Source: Arthrobacter humicola
Lineage (GTDB): Bacteria > Actinomycetota > Actinomycetes > Actinomycetales > Micrococcaceae
Direction: 5' to 3'
Assembly: GCF_022803015.1 (NCBI RefSeq)
Contig: NZ_JAFKON010000004.1
Span: 248,001-312,000 of the forward strand
DNA length: 64,000 nt
A program made the position numbers and the translations under genes. A model generated the notes under the pieces. The model was not told where the DNA came from. It made no database searches and saw only the letters and a program-made list of their open reading frames with translations. Positions 8,503 to 17,485 of this stretch are shown one piece after another (within the stretch, counting starts at the first letter, position 1; each line of letters opens with the position of its first letter).

Positions 8503-9471
8503 ATGGACTTCGGATTCATATTTTCCAGCGCCGCCGGTGAACTTTTCAGCCCGACGACAGCTGCCTACGCCCTGGCCACCCTCGGCCTCGCGGTTCACTT
8601 CGGCTACACCGGCCTGCTCAACTTCGGCCAGGCAGGCTTCATGGCGGTGGGAGCCTACGGCTTCGCCATCTCCACCCTGACGTTCCATGTGCCGTTCTTC
8701 GTCGGACTGCTCATCGCCGTCGTCGCGTCCGCCATCTTCGCCCTGCTGCTGGGCATCCCGACGCTGCGGCTGCGGGCGGACTACCTGGCCATCGTGACCA
8801 TCGCGGCGGCCGAAATCGTGCGCTACATCGTCACGACCAACCAGCTGACCGCCATCACCGGCTCGGCCAACGGCCTGGCCGCCTTCGAGGGCGATTTCTA
8901 CGCCATGAATCCCTTCCCGCCGGGGACCTACGTTGGCATGAACAACCGCGACTTCTTCATCCGGGTGGTCGCCTGGGCAGTCGTGGCCGTCTTCTGCACC
9001 CTGGTCTGGCTGCTGATGCGAAGCCCCTGGGGCCGGGTACTCAAGGGCATCCGCGAGGACGAGAACGCCGTCCGCTCGCTCGGCAAGAACGTGTACGCCT
9101 ACAAGATGCAGTCCCTGATCATCGGCGGCGCGCTCGGAGCCCTGGCAGGCATGATCTTCACGATTCCCCGCGGCGCGGTGCAGCCTGCCAACTACGGCAC
9201 GGAACTGACGTTCTTCCTCTACACCTGCCTGCTGCTCGGCGGGCTCGGCACTGTGCTCGGCCCGGTGGTCGGCGCGATGATCTTCTGGGTGGTGCTCTCG
9301 CTCACCCAGGGCATCCTCTACGGCCTGATCGAGTCCGGCACCATCACGTGGCTGAATACGGTCCAGGCCGGGCAGCTGCGTTACATCCTGGTCGGCGTGG
9401 CGCTCATGCTGCTAATGATCTTCAGGCCCCAGGGCGTTCTCGGCAATAAGAAGGAGCTGGCATTCGCATGA
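8503..9471 (+). CDS. livM: branched-chain amino-acid ABC transporter permease LivM
   Basis: This 322-residue second permease subunit has about eight hydrophobic segments. It carries the family loop GRVLKGIREDENAVRSLGKN (near residue 180), which contacts the ATPases, and typical wording such as YTGLLNFGQAGFMAVGAYGF. It should form the membrane channel together with LivH. AGGAG lies six bases before the ATG. The stop overlaps the livG start as ATGA, so the two are translationally coupled. Length is normal for the family. Confidence 0.93.
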   Translation: MDFGFIFSSAAGELFSPTTAAYALATLGLAVHFGYTGLLNFGQAGFMAVGAYGFAISTLTFHVPFFVGLLIAVVASAIFALLLGIPTLRLRADYLAIVTIAAAEIVRYIVTTNQLTAITGSANGLAAFEGDFYAMNPFPPGTYVGMNNRDFFIRVVAWAVVAVFCTLVWLLMRSPWGRVLKGIREDENAVRSLGKNVYAYKMQSLIIGGALGALAGMIFTIPRGAVQPANYGTELTFFLYTCLLLGGLGTVLGPVVGAMIFWVVLSLTQGILYGLIESGTITWLNTVQAGQLRYILVGVALMLLMIFRPQGVLGNKKELAFA

Positions 9472-10558
9472 GCATTCCAAGCGAAGAGTCACGGGACGAA
9501 CCCCGCACGTCGGAAGAGATCGACTACATGACGGACAACCGTCCGATCGCAGCCGGCGAGATCGCGCCCGGTTGCAAGAAGCGTGATCCGATCGTGGTGG
9601 CAGAAAACGTCACCCGCACCTTCGGCGGCATCAACGCCGTCGACGTCCAGTACCTCGAGATCCCGCGGCACAAGATCACCGCACTGATCGGCCCCAACGG
9701 CGCCGGCAAGACCACCTTGTTCAACCTGCTGACGGGATTCGATACCCCGAACTCGGGTACATGGCAGTTCGAAGGCAACAACATCGCCGGCGTCTCCTCG
9801 TACAAGGTTGCCCGGATGGGGATGGTGCGCACGTTCCAGCTCACCAAGGTCATGGGCAAGCTCACCGTCATGGAGAACATGCGCCTCGGCGCCTCCAGCC
9901 AGTCCGGCGAACGGCTGTCCAAGGCTTTGTTCAAGGGCATCTGGGGCGGCCAGGAAAAGAAGATCACCCAGGAAGCCAACGTGCTGCTGGAGAAGTTCAA
10001 ACTGGACGCCAAGAGGGACGACTACGCGGCGTCGCTGTCCGGCGGGCAGCGGAAGCTGCTGGAAATGGCCCGCTCCCTCATGGTGCGGCCCAAGCTGGTC
10101 ATGCTCGACGAGCCGATGGCCGGCGTCAACCCGGCGCTGACGCAGTCGCTGCTGGACCACATCAAGAACCTCAAGGCCGAGGGCATGACCGTCTTGTTCG
10201 TCGAGCACGACATGAACATGGTCCGCCACATCGCCGACTGGGTGGTGGTGATGGCAGAGGGCAAGATCGTGGCCGAAGGGCCTCCCGCCGAAGTCATGAA
10301 GAACCCCGCCGTGATCGACGCCTACCTCGGCGCCCACCACGACGTGGATCTCGGCGACGCCGAGGGCATCAAGGAACTGGCCGCGGAGCTGGTCGCCGAC
10401 GAGGAATCGATTGTCGGCACTGAAAACGCCGGCATCATCTCCGCCGACGTCCTCACCATCGAGGCGGAGGAGGCGGCGAACGGGACGACGCGCGGCCGCC
10501 GCAGCGCCGGAGAGCCGAACCGCGCCGAAGAGCCAAACCGCACAGAGAAGGACGAAGA

Positions 10559-10562
<4 letters not shown>
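9468..10562 (+). CDS. livG: branched-chain amino-acid ABC transporter ATP-binding protein LivG
   Basis: This 364-residue ATPase energises LivHM. It has a Walker A motif (GPNGAGKTT), the family insertion near TFQLTKVMGKLTVMENM, a signature LSGGQRKLLEMARSL, Walker B LVMLDEP and a switch His in VEHDM. LivG proteins usually have about 250-300 residues. This one adds an N-terminal tail of about 35 residues and an acidic C-terminal tail of about 75 residues, the latter containing an EPNRAEEPNRTE duplication. The ATG at 9468 overlaps the livM stop; an internal ATG at 9528 with GGAAGAG upstream is an alternative start. The stop overlaps livF by ATGA. Confidence 0.93.
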
Positions 10563-11332
<770 letters not shown>

Positions 11333-11634
11333 CGCTCCGGGCAGTATCCCCGCAGGGGCCGTCACCAGCCGATGGCGGCCCTTGTGCGTGCCCGGCGGCG
11401 CCAGGCTGCGCCCCAGGCCTCTGGCCACGCCTCCGGGCGCCTCCGCAGCCTGCGACGGCGTCACGCGTTGCAGAGTTATGGACGGGGACCTTGGGGGCGT
11501 AGCTGGCATTCCGGCGTCAGCTGTCCGATGCCGGCCTACTTGCTGCCGTGCTTGACGCCTGGCCCACTCCCCCGCACACAAAAGACCCCCGTCCGGACTG
11601 GACGGGGGTCTTCTGTTAGTCGGGGGGAAGCGGC
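11333..11634. other. 302-base region between convergent livF and livK
   Basis: No gene is supported here. It holds an imperfect hairpin after livF (about 11350-11384), GC-rich sequence without clear structure, and the strong terminator at 11582-11612. Confidence 0.6.
11582..11612. terminator. intrinsic terminator between livF and livK
   Basis: A perfect 13-bp stem (11582-11594 with 11600-11612) surrounds a 5-base loop. On the minus strand it is followed by a TTTT run, so it chiefly terminates livK. Confidence 0.85.
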
Positions 11635-12984
11635 TTACAGCTTGCCGAATTCTTCCTTGACCGGCTTGTAGGTGTTGTCATCCTGGTACTCGTAGATGCC
11701 GATGTAGGCTTCCGTCGGGTCGCCGGCGTCGGAGAACGTTACGGGGCCGGACTGGCCGTCGTAGTCGATGTCCTTACCGTTGCGGAGCAGGGTGACGCAG
11801 GAGGGGAAGGTGTTGCACTTCTCGCCACCTTCAGAGACTGCCTTGAGCTGGGCTGCGATGTCGGTGCCCTTGGTGCTCTTGGCGGCCTCGGCCGCCAGTG
11901 CGATCAGGTTCACTGCGTCGTAGGACTCGCCGGAGTAGCTGTAGTCCTTCAGCGCCGGGTCAATCCCCAGGAGCTTCTTCTTGAAGTCCTCCTTGGCGAA
12001 GGTTCCCGGGATGGTGCCCTGGGCGCCCTTCAGGGTTCCTGCCTGGAAGTCCTTGCTGTAATCGGACATGTTGCCGTCCACCATGAAGATCTGGGTCGGC
12101 TTGACGCCCTTGCCCGTCATCAGCGGAACGATGCTCTTGGCCTGGTCGAAGGTGATCAGGGCAATGGCATCCGGCTTGGCGGCGAGAACCTTGTCCACCT
12201 GGCTGCTGAACTGGGAATCGCCTTCATTGAACAGCTCCTGGGCAACAACCTTGCCGCCGGCCGCCTCGAAAGCTGCCTGGACGTTCTTCGCAAGGCCGGT
12301 TCCGTAGGCGTCGTTCAGGACGATCATGCCGACCGTCTGGGCGCCACAGGTGGCCATGTAGTTGCCGAGGACCTTGCCCTGGAGCACGTCCGAGGGTGCG
12401 GTGCGCCAGTAGAGGCCCTTGTCATCCCACGCCGTGAAGTCCGGGGAGGTGTTGGCCGGGGAGAACTGGACGACGCCGGCACCGGTGATCTGGTTGATCA
12501 CGGTCTTGGAGACACCCGAGGAGGCGGCGCCGACGATTGCACTGACGCCCTGTCCGAGCAGTGCCGTGGTGGACTGGGTGGCGATGTCGGTCTTGGTGTC
12601 GCCGGAGTCACGGTGGATGACCTCTACCGGCTTGCCCAGGACGCCGCCGGCATCGTTGACCTCCTTGATGCCGAGGTTGACACCTGCAATTTCGGGCGGG
12701 CCGAGGAAGGCCAGCGAACCCGTCGTCGGCAGGAGCGAGCCGATCTTCAGGGGCGTGGGGGTGGTGGTGGCCGAGGCGGGCACAGTGCCCGCTTCGCCGG
12801 CGGCGCTGGTACCGCCACCGGTGGCGCTGGGAGCCGGGCACGCGATTCCCGCGGCCGCGGCTGAGCTGGATCCCGACGAACTCGGGGCGGGTGAACCGCC
12901 ACAAGCCGTAGCCAAAAGGGCGACGCCGAGGCTAAGCACGGTGAGCTTAGCGACGCGGGGCGCAACCCGGGGGAGTGAAGTCAT
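11635..12984 (-). CDS. livK: branched-chain amino-acid ABC transporter substrate-binding lipoprotein
   Basis: This 449-residue periplasmic-binding-protein-like lipoprotein (Peripla_BP_6 type) would deliver amino acids to LivHM. The signal peptide ends in a lipobox LLATAC with the lipidated Cys at residue 28, followed by a long Ser/Ala/Gly/Thr linker to about residue 75. The two-lobed domain contains characteristic wording such as GSLLPTTGSLAFLGPPEIAG and AIVGAASSGVSKTVINQI. The ATG at 12984 has GAGGAG seven bases upstream and is preferred over the TTG two codons earlier. Transcribed apart from livHMGF, it likely makes more protein than the permease operon. A CRP/GlxR-like site overlaps its predicted -35. 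Confidence 0.93.
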   Translation of the reverse strand: MTSLPRVAPRVAKLTVLSLGVALLATACGGSPAPSSSGSSSAAAAGIACPAPSATGGGTSAAGEAGTVPASATTTPTPLKIGSLLPTTGSLAFLGPPEIAGVNLGIKEVNDAGGVLGKPVEVIHRDSGDTKTDIATQSTTALLGQGVSAIVGAASSGVSKTVINQITGAGVVQFSPANTSPDFTAWDDKGLYWRTAPSDVLQGKVLGNYMATCGAQTVGMIVLNDAYGTGLAKNVQAAFEAAGGKVVAQELFNEGDSQFSSQVDKVLAAKPDAIALITFDQAKSIVPLMTGKGVKPTQIFMVDGNMSDYSKDFQAGTLKGAQGTIPGTFAKEDFKKKLLGIDPALKDYSYSGESYDAVNLIALAAEAAKSTKGTDIAAQLKAVSEGGEKCNTFPSCVTLLRNGKDIDYDGQSGPVTFSDAGDPTEAYIGIYEYQDDNTYKPVKEEFGKL

Positions 12985-13055
12985 GTACAAGCTCCTCGAT
13001 CTAAAGGTGCGAACGGCCTTTGACGCGAAAGATCAGGTGTTCCTGATTCCACTTC

Positions 13056-13084
13056 AAGCTAGTGCAATTTCGACGTGAAAATAA
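13056..13084 (-). promoter_or_regulatory. livK: predicted livK promoter
   Basis: On the minus strand a weak -35 (TTATTT, 13084-13079) is followed by a 17-base spacer and a -10 TAGCTT (13061-13056). The start would be near 13049, giving a leader of about 65 bases before livK. Confidence 0.45.
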
Positions 13085-13099
13085 GTGACTACGGTCACA
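13084..13099. promoter_or_regulatory. CRP/GlxR-like site at the livK promoter
   Basis: AGTGA-N6-TCACA matches TGTGA-N6-TCACA at nine of ten positions. Its centre is about 42 bases upstream of the predicted livK start and it overlaps the weak -35, the classical class II activator position. Confidence 0.5.
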
Positions 13100-13304
13100 T
13101 CCTTATAACACTCGTTGCATAGAGGAAATCTGGACGGTTTGCGGCGGCTGTTTTGTCGCGGGCGACGGCCCGGAACGGCTGCCCGGAACGGCGATCCTGA
13201 AGGCCAGCACGTGCGGGGGGCAAGACCGTGCGAGGGGCCAGGGAACGCCGGGGGGGGGCAGGGCCGCCCGGCTGCCGGGCGCCGCAGCGCGGCGCGCAGC
13301 TCAG

Positions 13305-13378
13305 TGCCCCAGGTGGGACTCGAACCCACAACACGCGGATTTTAAGTCCGCTGCCTCTGCCAATTGGGCTACTGGGGC
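13305..13378 (-). tRNA. tRNA with UAA anticodon (Leu), short variable loop
   Basis: The 74-nt minus-strand sequence folds into a cloverleaf: 7-bp acceptor GCCCCAG/CTGGGGC, a D-arm with a Leu-like loop AATTGGCAGA and a three-pair stem, anticodon stem GCGGA/TCCGC around loop CTTAAAA, variable loop GTGTT, T-stem GTGGG/CCCAC with TTCGAGT, and discriminator A73. CCA is not encoded. The anticodon UAA reads the leucine codon UUA. Bacterial tRNA-Leu normally has a long class II variable arm, but here only five bases are present. Aminoacylation identity is therefore uncertain, although A73 and the D-loop fit leucine. Confidence 0.85.
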
Positions 13379-13410
13379 GCCCGGTCAATGGTATCCCGCC
13401 GCCGGGGGGA

Positions 13411-14355
13411 TCAGTCCGCGAAAGGCTCCGCGTAGCGGAAGGTGCCGCTCACGCCGCCGGGCCAGACGGCGAGCGGCAGCAACTGGAAGTGCGCGGCCCA
13501 GCCTGCCTCCGGCGGCGCCACCCCGAGCGAGGTGGACGGAACAAAGCCGAAGCGGGAGTAGTACTCGGGGCTGCCCAGCAGCGCTATCCCCCGCTCCCCT
13601 GCGGTGTTGGCCCGCGCCACGGTCTCGTTCATGAGCGCGGTGCCGATGCCGTGGCGCTGCAGCCGCGGCACCACCCCGATCGGCCCGAGGCCGAGCAGCT
13701 CCAGCCCGTCCACCCATCCGCGGGTGCTGATCACATGCCCCACGATTTCGCCGTCGAGTTCGGCCACGATACTGAACGCCGGCAGGTATTCCTGGCACTC
13801 GAACAACCGCGCCAGCAGCTTCACTTCCTCGGGTTCGCCGTCGATGTGCTCTCCGGTGGCGGGCGAGATGGCAAACGCGGCGGCGGTGAGGGCGAGGATG
13901 GCGGGACGGTCCGCCGGTTCCTCGCTGCGCAGCACGAGTTCCGGTGCCGGTTTGTGCACACCGTTGGCCGCGACGAGCTCGTGCAGTACCTCCAGCGCCC
14001 GTTCGGTGTCCGCCACCGGCACCAGCAGATGGTCATGGTGGAAGCCGGCCAGGACGTTGCAGCTGATCTTCGCCTCGGTCAGGGCCGCGCTGACGGCTGC
14101 CGTGAGGCCGATCGCCTCCAGCGAAGAGTGCACCTGGAGCGTGATCCAGGCCGCGACGAAGTCGTAGGAGAGCCCCAGGCTGTCCGCTTCGTTCCGCGGC
14201 AGCACGACGGTCAGCCCTTCCGCCTCACGGACGGCGGCCGCAATGGCCCCGGCCAGGGGCTTGCCGTGCGGCCACAGGGCGTAGACGTATTCGCCCTCGC
14301 GCAGTTCGGGGTGCATAGTGGCCAGGAGGGCGTGCAGGTCCTTTTCAGCTGTCAT
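13411..14355 (-). CDS. ACT-domain/GNAT N-acetyltransferase fusion protein
   Basis: This 314-residue protein appears to have two parts. Residues 1-130 resemble COG3602-type ACT proteins: EGEYVYALWPHGKP, a stretch with LQVHSSLEAIGLTAAVSAAL, and FHHDHLLVPVADTERAL. Residues 140-300 form a YhbS-like GNAT acetyltransferase, with an acetyl-CoA loop at VVPRLQRHGIGTALMNE and the C-terminal SPEYYSRFGFVPS. ACT domains often bind amino acids, so an amino-acid-sensing acetyltransferase is possible; its substrate is unknown. A TAGACT -10 element six bases before the ATG supports a leaderless transcript. It is single-gene, flanked by the tRNA and by the ndh terminator. Confidence 0.8.
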   Translation of the reverse strand: MTAEKDLHALLATMHPELREGEYVYALWPHGKPLAGAIAAAVREAEGLTVVLPRNEADSLGLSYDFVAAWITLQVHSSLEAIGLTAAVSAALTEAKISCNVLAGFHHDHLLVPVADTERALEVLHELVAANGVHKPAPELVLRSEEPADRPAILALTAAAFAISPATGEHIDGEPEEVKLLARLFECQEYLPAFSIVAELDGEIVGHVISTRGWVDGLELLGLGPIGVVPRLQRHGIGTALMNETVARANTAGERGIALLGSPEYYSRFGFVPSTSLGVAPPEAGWAAHFQLLPLAVWPGGVSGTFRYAEPFAD

Positions 14356-14361
14356 GGAGCC

Positions 14362-14367
14362 AGTCTA
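14362..14367 (-). promoter_or_regulatory. -10 element, leaderless start of the ACT-GNAT gene
   Basis: TAGACT is followed by six bases and the ATG at 14355; there is no Shine-Dalgarno sequence. Confidence 0.5.
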
Positions 14368-14427
14368 GGCGCGGGCCCCGCGCTCCGGTCCGCTCCCGGC
14401 GTCCTGGGGCGGCTGCCCGCCACGAAA

Positions 14428-14463
14428 ACGGCGGCCGCTCCCCCTGAGGGGAACGGCCGCCGT
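14428..14463 (-). terminator. intrinsic terminator of ndh
   Basis: A perfect 10-bp outer stem (14428-14437 with 14454-14463) encloses an inner CCCC/GGGG hairpin. On the minus strand it is followed by TTTT. It lies just after the ndh stop. Confidence 0.85.
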
Positions 14464-14480
14464 CGAAGGCTCGGATCAGG

Positions 14481-15968
14481 CTACTTGGAGTCGGCCGGAA
14501 CAGCTTCCTTGGTGTCGTTCTTGGCAGTGCCGTTCTTCGCGGCGTCGTTCTTGGCAGCATCCGCAGGCGTGCCGGCAACGGGAGCAGCGGCAGGCTTCGG
14601 GGCCGGCGTCGCTGCGGCCACGAAGGCGCCGCGCGGGTTGTCCAGATCCATCAGCTGCGTGGTGTCGCGGCCCAGGAAGAAGGCCCAGATCCAGCCGGAG
14701 ATCACGCGGATCTTGCGCTCCACGGTGGGGATGGCCATGCCGTGGTAGCCACGGTGTGCCAGCCAGGCCAGCGGGCCCTTGAGGCCGATGCGGCCAAGCA
14801 GGTTGATGTTCGCCACGCCCTTCCATTCGCCGAAGCCGGCGACGGCGCCCAGGTTCTTGTGCTTGTAATCCTTGAGCGGCTTGTCCCAGCGGGAGGCCCA
14901 CAGGTTCTTGGCGAGGCGCTTGGCCTGGCGCAGCGCGTGCTGCGCGTTCGGCACGCACGTGCCGTCCGGCAGGCCGCTGCCCGTGAGGTCGGGGACGGCA
15001 GCGACGTCGCCGGCCGCCCAGGCGTTCTCGATGATGCCCTCGTCGCCTGCGATGCGCAGATCGGCCAGGACGCGGACGCGGCCGCGCGGCTCGAGCGGGA
15101 AGTCGGTGGAGCGGACCATCGGGTTGGCCTGCACACCGGCAGTCCAGACCAGGGTGTCGGTCTCGAATTCCTGGGCCGGGCTCTTGTCCGGGAGGTTGAT
15201 GAGCTTCAGGGAACCCTCGGCGTTGTCGAGGGAGGTGTTCAGCAGGACCTCGATGCCGCGGCTGCGGAGGTGCTCGACGACCCATTCGGCCTGCGATGCC
15301 GTGACCTCGGGCATGATGCGGCCCATCGCCTCGACCAGGACGAAGCGGACTTCCTCCTGCTTGATGCGCGGGTTGTTCTTGACCGCGGCGCGGGCCAGGT
15401 CTTCCATTTCGGTGATGCACTCGATGCCGGCGAAGCCACCGCCGACGACGACGAACGTCAGGGCGCGGGCGCGCTCAACGGGGTCCGTCATGAGGGAACC
15501 GGTCTCGATCCGCTCGAGAACCTTGTTGCGCAGGGCGACGGCCTCTTCGATGGTCTTCAGGCCGATGCCCTTGTCCGCGAGGCCCTTGATCGGGAACGTG
15601 CGGGTGATGGCGCCGGCGGCAAGCACGACGTCGAAGTAGGGAATCTCGAAGGTGCCGCCGCCGTCGGAGGGTGCGACCACTGCCGTGCGGTTGGCGTGGT
15701 CGATCGAGGTCACGCGGCCCTGAATGAGTTCCGTCTGCTTCAGGTGCTGGCGGTGCGAGACGACTGCGTGGCGCGCCTCGATGTTGCCGCCGGCAACTTC
15801 CGGCAGGAAGGGCTGGTAAGTCATGTAGGGCAGCGGATCCACGAGGGTGACGATGCCACCGGCATTCGCGATCTTTTTCTGAAGTTTGAGGGCTACATAC
15901 AGGCCGACGTACCCGCCGCCGACGACGAGTACCCGGGGACGGTCCTGGAGCTGAAGGGAGGATGCCAT
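14481..15968 (-). CDS. ndh: type II NADH dehydrogenase (NAD(P)/FAD-dependent oxidoreductase)
   Basis: NDH-2 passes electrons from NADH to the quinone pool without pumping protons, at the inner face of the membrane. The 495-residue protein has an N-terminal FAD-binding GGGYVG (residues 17-22), a second dinucleotide motif (VVVGGGFAGIE, near residue 170) and the C-terminal AAGDVAAVPD segment that contacts FAD. A membrane-associating stretch (GLKGPLAWLAHRGYHGMAIP) is followed by an Ala/Pro/Lys-rich tail of about 50 residues that is not needed for catalysis. A TATTCT -10 lies six bases before the ATG, so the transcript is probably leaderless. The gene is monocistronic, with a strong terminator. 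Confidence 0.93.
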   Translation of the reverse strand: MASSLQLQDRPRVLVVGGGYVGLYVALKLQKKIANAGGIVTLVDPLPYMTYQPFLPEVAGGNIEARHAVVSHRQHLKQTELIQGRVTSIDHANRTAVVAPSDGGGTFEIPYFDVVLAAGAITRTFPIKGLADKGIGLKTIEEAVALRNKVLERIETGSLMTDPVERARALTFVVVGGGFAGIECITEMEDLARAAVKNNPRIKQEEVRFVLVEAMGRIMPEVTASQAEWVVEHLRSRGIEVLLNTSLDNAEGSLKLINLPDKSPAQEFETDTLVWTAGVQANPMVRSTDFPLEPRGRVRVLADLRIAGDEGIIENAWAAGDVAAVPDLTGSGLPDGTCVPNAQHALRQAKRLAKNLWASRWDKPLKDYKHKNLGAVAGFGEWKGVANINLLGRIGLKGPLAWLAHRGYHGMAIPTVERKIRVISGWIWAFFLGRDTTQLMDLDNPRGAFVAAATPAPKPAAAPVAGTPADAAKNDAAKNGTAKNDTKEAVPADSK

Positions 15969-15974
15969 ATCTCA

Positions 15975-15980
15975 AGAATA
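15975..15980 (-). promoter_or_regulatory. ndh: -10 element, leaderless start of ndh
   Basis: TATTCT is followed by six bases and the ATG at 15968. The hexamer 17 bases further upstream (GTGAAG) is a weak -35 match. Confidence 0.5.
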
Positions 15981-16006
15981 CAGTAGTTTGTGAAAACCTT
16001 CACTAA

Positions 16007-17419
16007 CTATGACGGCTTGCTGGAGTCCACCGGATTGACGGCCTCGGGTTCGGCCCTGCCGGTCCCGTCCGGCCCGTCCGGGCCGTCCTTCGGCGGCGTG
16101 CGCATGGCGGCCCGCAGCTGGAACGCGGCGGCCACAACGATTCCGACGAGCAGGGCTCCGAAGCCCAGGACCACCGCGGCCGGCACGGCACTGTCCAGCT
16201 GGGACGGCTTCTCCGCGACGGGCACGGTCGCTTCGGGCAGGGTGGGGGCAGCGCTGGAGGGTGCGGGCTCCGCGGCAGGGTCAGTCGTGGCGAGGTTTCC
16301 GCGCCGGTGGACCCGGATCCAGTCCGAAATGGACCCCAGCGGATTGACTTTGGTTTCCGGGACATCGGCCTTGAGGGCGGCCTCGGCGTTCAGCACGCCG
16401 AAGCCATAGAGCGGATCCTTCCCTGGCGCCCCGGCGTCCTTGGCCGTGGTGACGATCCGGTTGATGACCTGGCTGGCGGACATTTCGGGCCATTTGGAGC
16501 GAATCAGGGCCGCGACGCCGGACACGATGGGCGTGGCTCCGGAGGTGCCGGCCCAGTCGGCGTAGCCGCCGCCGGGCAGGCCGCCAACCAGGTCCTCGGC
16601 GGGAGCTGCGACGCCGATGCTGATGCCCTGGGAGGAGGAGTCGATGCTGGCCGCGCCGGTGCGGTCCAGGCCTGCAACCGTCAGGACGCCGGGGATGGTG
16701 GCCGGTGCGCCGACCTGGACGTTGCCGCCCACCCGGTTGCCCGCGGCGGCGACAATCACGACGTCCTTCTGTTCGGCGTAGAGGAATGCCGCGTCCCAGC
16801 TCTGCGGCCATTCCGGCGACGTGCTGCCGAGGGAGATGTTGATGACGCGGGCGCCGTTGTCCACGGCCCAGCGCACTGCCTCCGGGATCTGGTCCTGGTC
16901 GCTCTTGCCGCCCGGGTTGGCCGAACCGAGCCAAGTGGACACGGACAGCAGCTGCGCTTCCGGGGCGACGCCGACAACCCCGTCAGGTCCAGCGGCCGGG
17001 CCAGCGGCAGGGCCAGTTGCGCTGGCGCTCGGTTTGGCAGTTGCTTCGGGCGCCTGGTGCCCCCGTCCGGCGAGCATGGTGGCCACGAGGGTGCCGTGTT
17101 CGGGTTTGGCGCCGATACTTTCCTGGCCGTTGGCCTTGCCGGCGCCGGAAATGTCCGCGCCGCCAGCGAGCACGCCGCCCAAATCCGGATGCCGGCCGTC
17201 CACTCCGCTGTCAATCACGGCGACCTTGACCCCGGCCCCCTTGGAAACGTCCCAGGCTTTGGTGATGCCGGACTCGGCGAGCCAGTATTCCTTGTCCCGC
17301 CAGGAGTCGGCGTGGGCGGGCGCGGCCAGGGTCAGCGCCGCCGTGGACGCCCCGCCGGCGAGGGCCAAGGCCATCAACGCGGAGGCGGTCCGGCGGCGCC
17401 GGGCTGTTGCTCTGGTCAT
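16007..17419 (-). CDS. S8 family serine peptidase (subtilase), membrane-anchored
   Basis: This 470-residue secreted protease has a signal peptide (to about residue 37) and a subtilisin domain with the catalytic triad D70 (AVIDSGVDGRHPDL), H108 (PEHGTLVATML) and S293 (AGTSGATPIVSG); N228 in AAAGN is the oxyanion residue. A C-terminal hydrophobic segment (about residues 415-445) followed by basic residues anchors it with the catalytic domain outside. This organisation resembles mycosins of type VII secretion loci. However, no EccB/EccC or WXG100 genes are nearby, so it is an orphan and its substrate is unknown. The ATG at 17419 has AGGA upstream. Confidence 0.9.
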   Translation of the reverse strand: MTRATARRRRTASALMALALAGGASTAALTLAAPAHADSWRDKEYWLAESGITKAWDVSKGAGVKVAVIDSGVDGRHPDLGGVLAGGADISGAGKANGQESIGAKPEHGTLVATMLAGRGHQAPEATAKPSASATGPAAGPAAGPDGVVGVAPEAQLLSVSTWLGSANPGGKSDQDQIPEAVRWAVDNGARVINISLGSTSPEWPQSWDAAFLYAEQKDVVIVAAAGNRVGGNVQVGAPATIPGVLTVAGLDRTGAASIDSSSQGISIGVAAPAEDLVGGLPGGGYADWAGTSGATPIVSGVAALIRSKWPEMSASQVINRIVTTAKDAGAPGKDPLYGFGVLNAEAALKADVPETKVNPLGSISDWIRVHRRGNLATTDPAAEPAPSSAAPTLPEATVPVAEKPSQLDSAVPAAVVLGFGALLVGIVVAAAFQLRAAMRTPPKDGPDGPDGTGRAEPEAVNPVDSSKPS

Positions 17420-17485
17420 TCAGGTCCTATCGGCGGATGTACCAGCGGCACGGGCGCGCGCTGGGGCACGGCTGCTGGGGCGGGA

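Larger units (their letters stand above)
12985..13304. other. 320-base region upstream of livK
   Basis: It holds the livK promoter, a CRP/GlxR-like site and about 170 bases of GC-rich sequence (13135-13304) in which I see no gene or clear structure. Confidence 0.5.

Noticed and set aside
13411..14355. Frameshift or truncation in the GNAT gene
   Set aside because: The single frame covers both domains with normal length and family-like endings; the extra N-terminus is better explained as a fusion.
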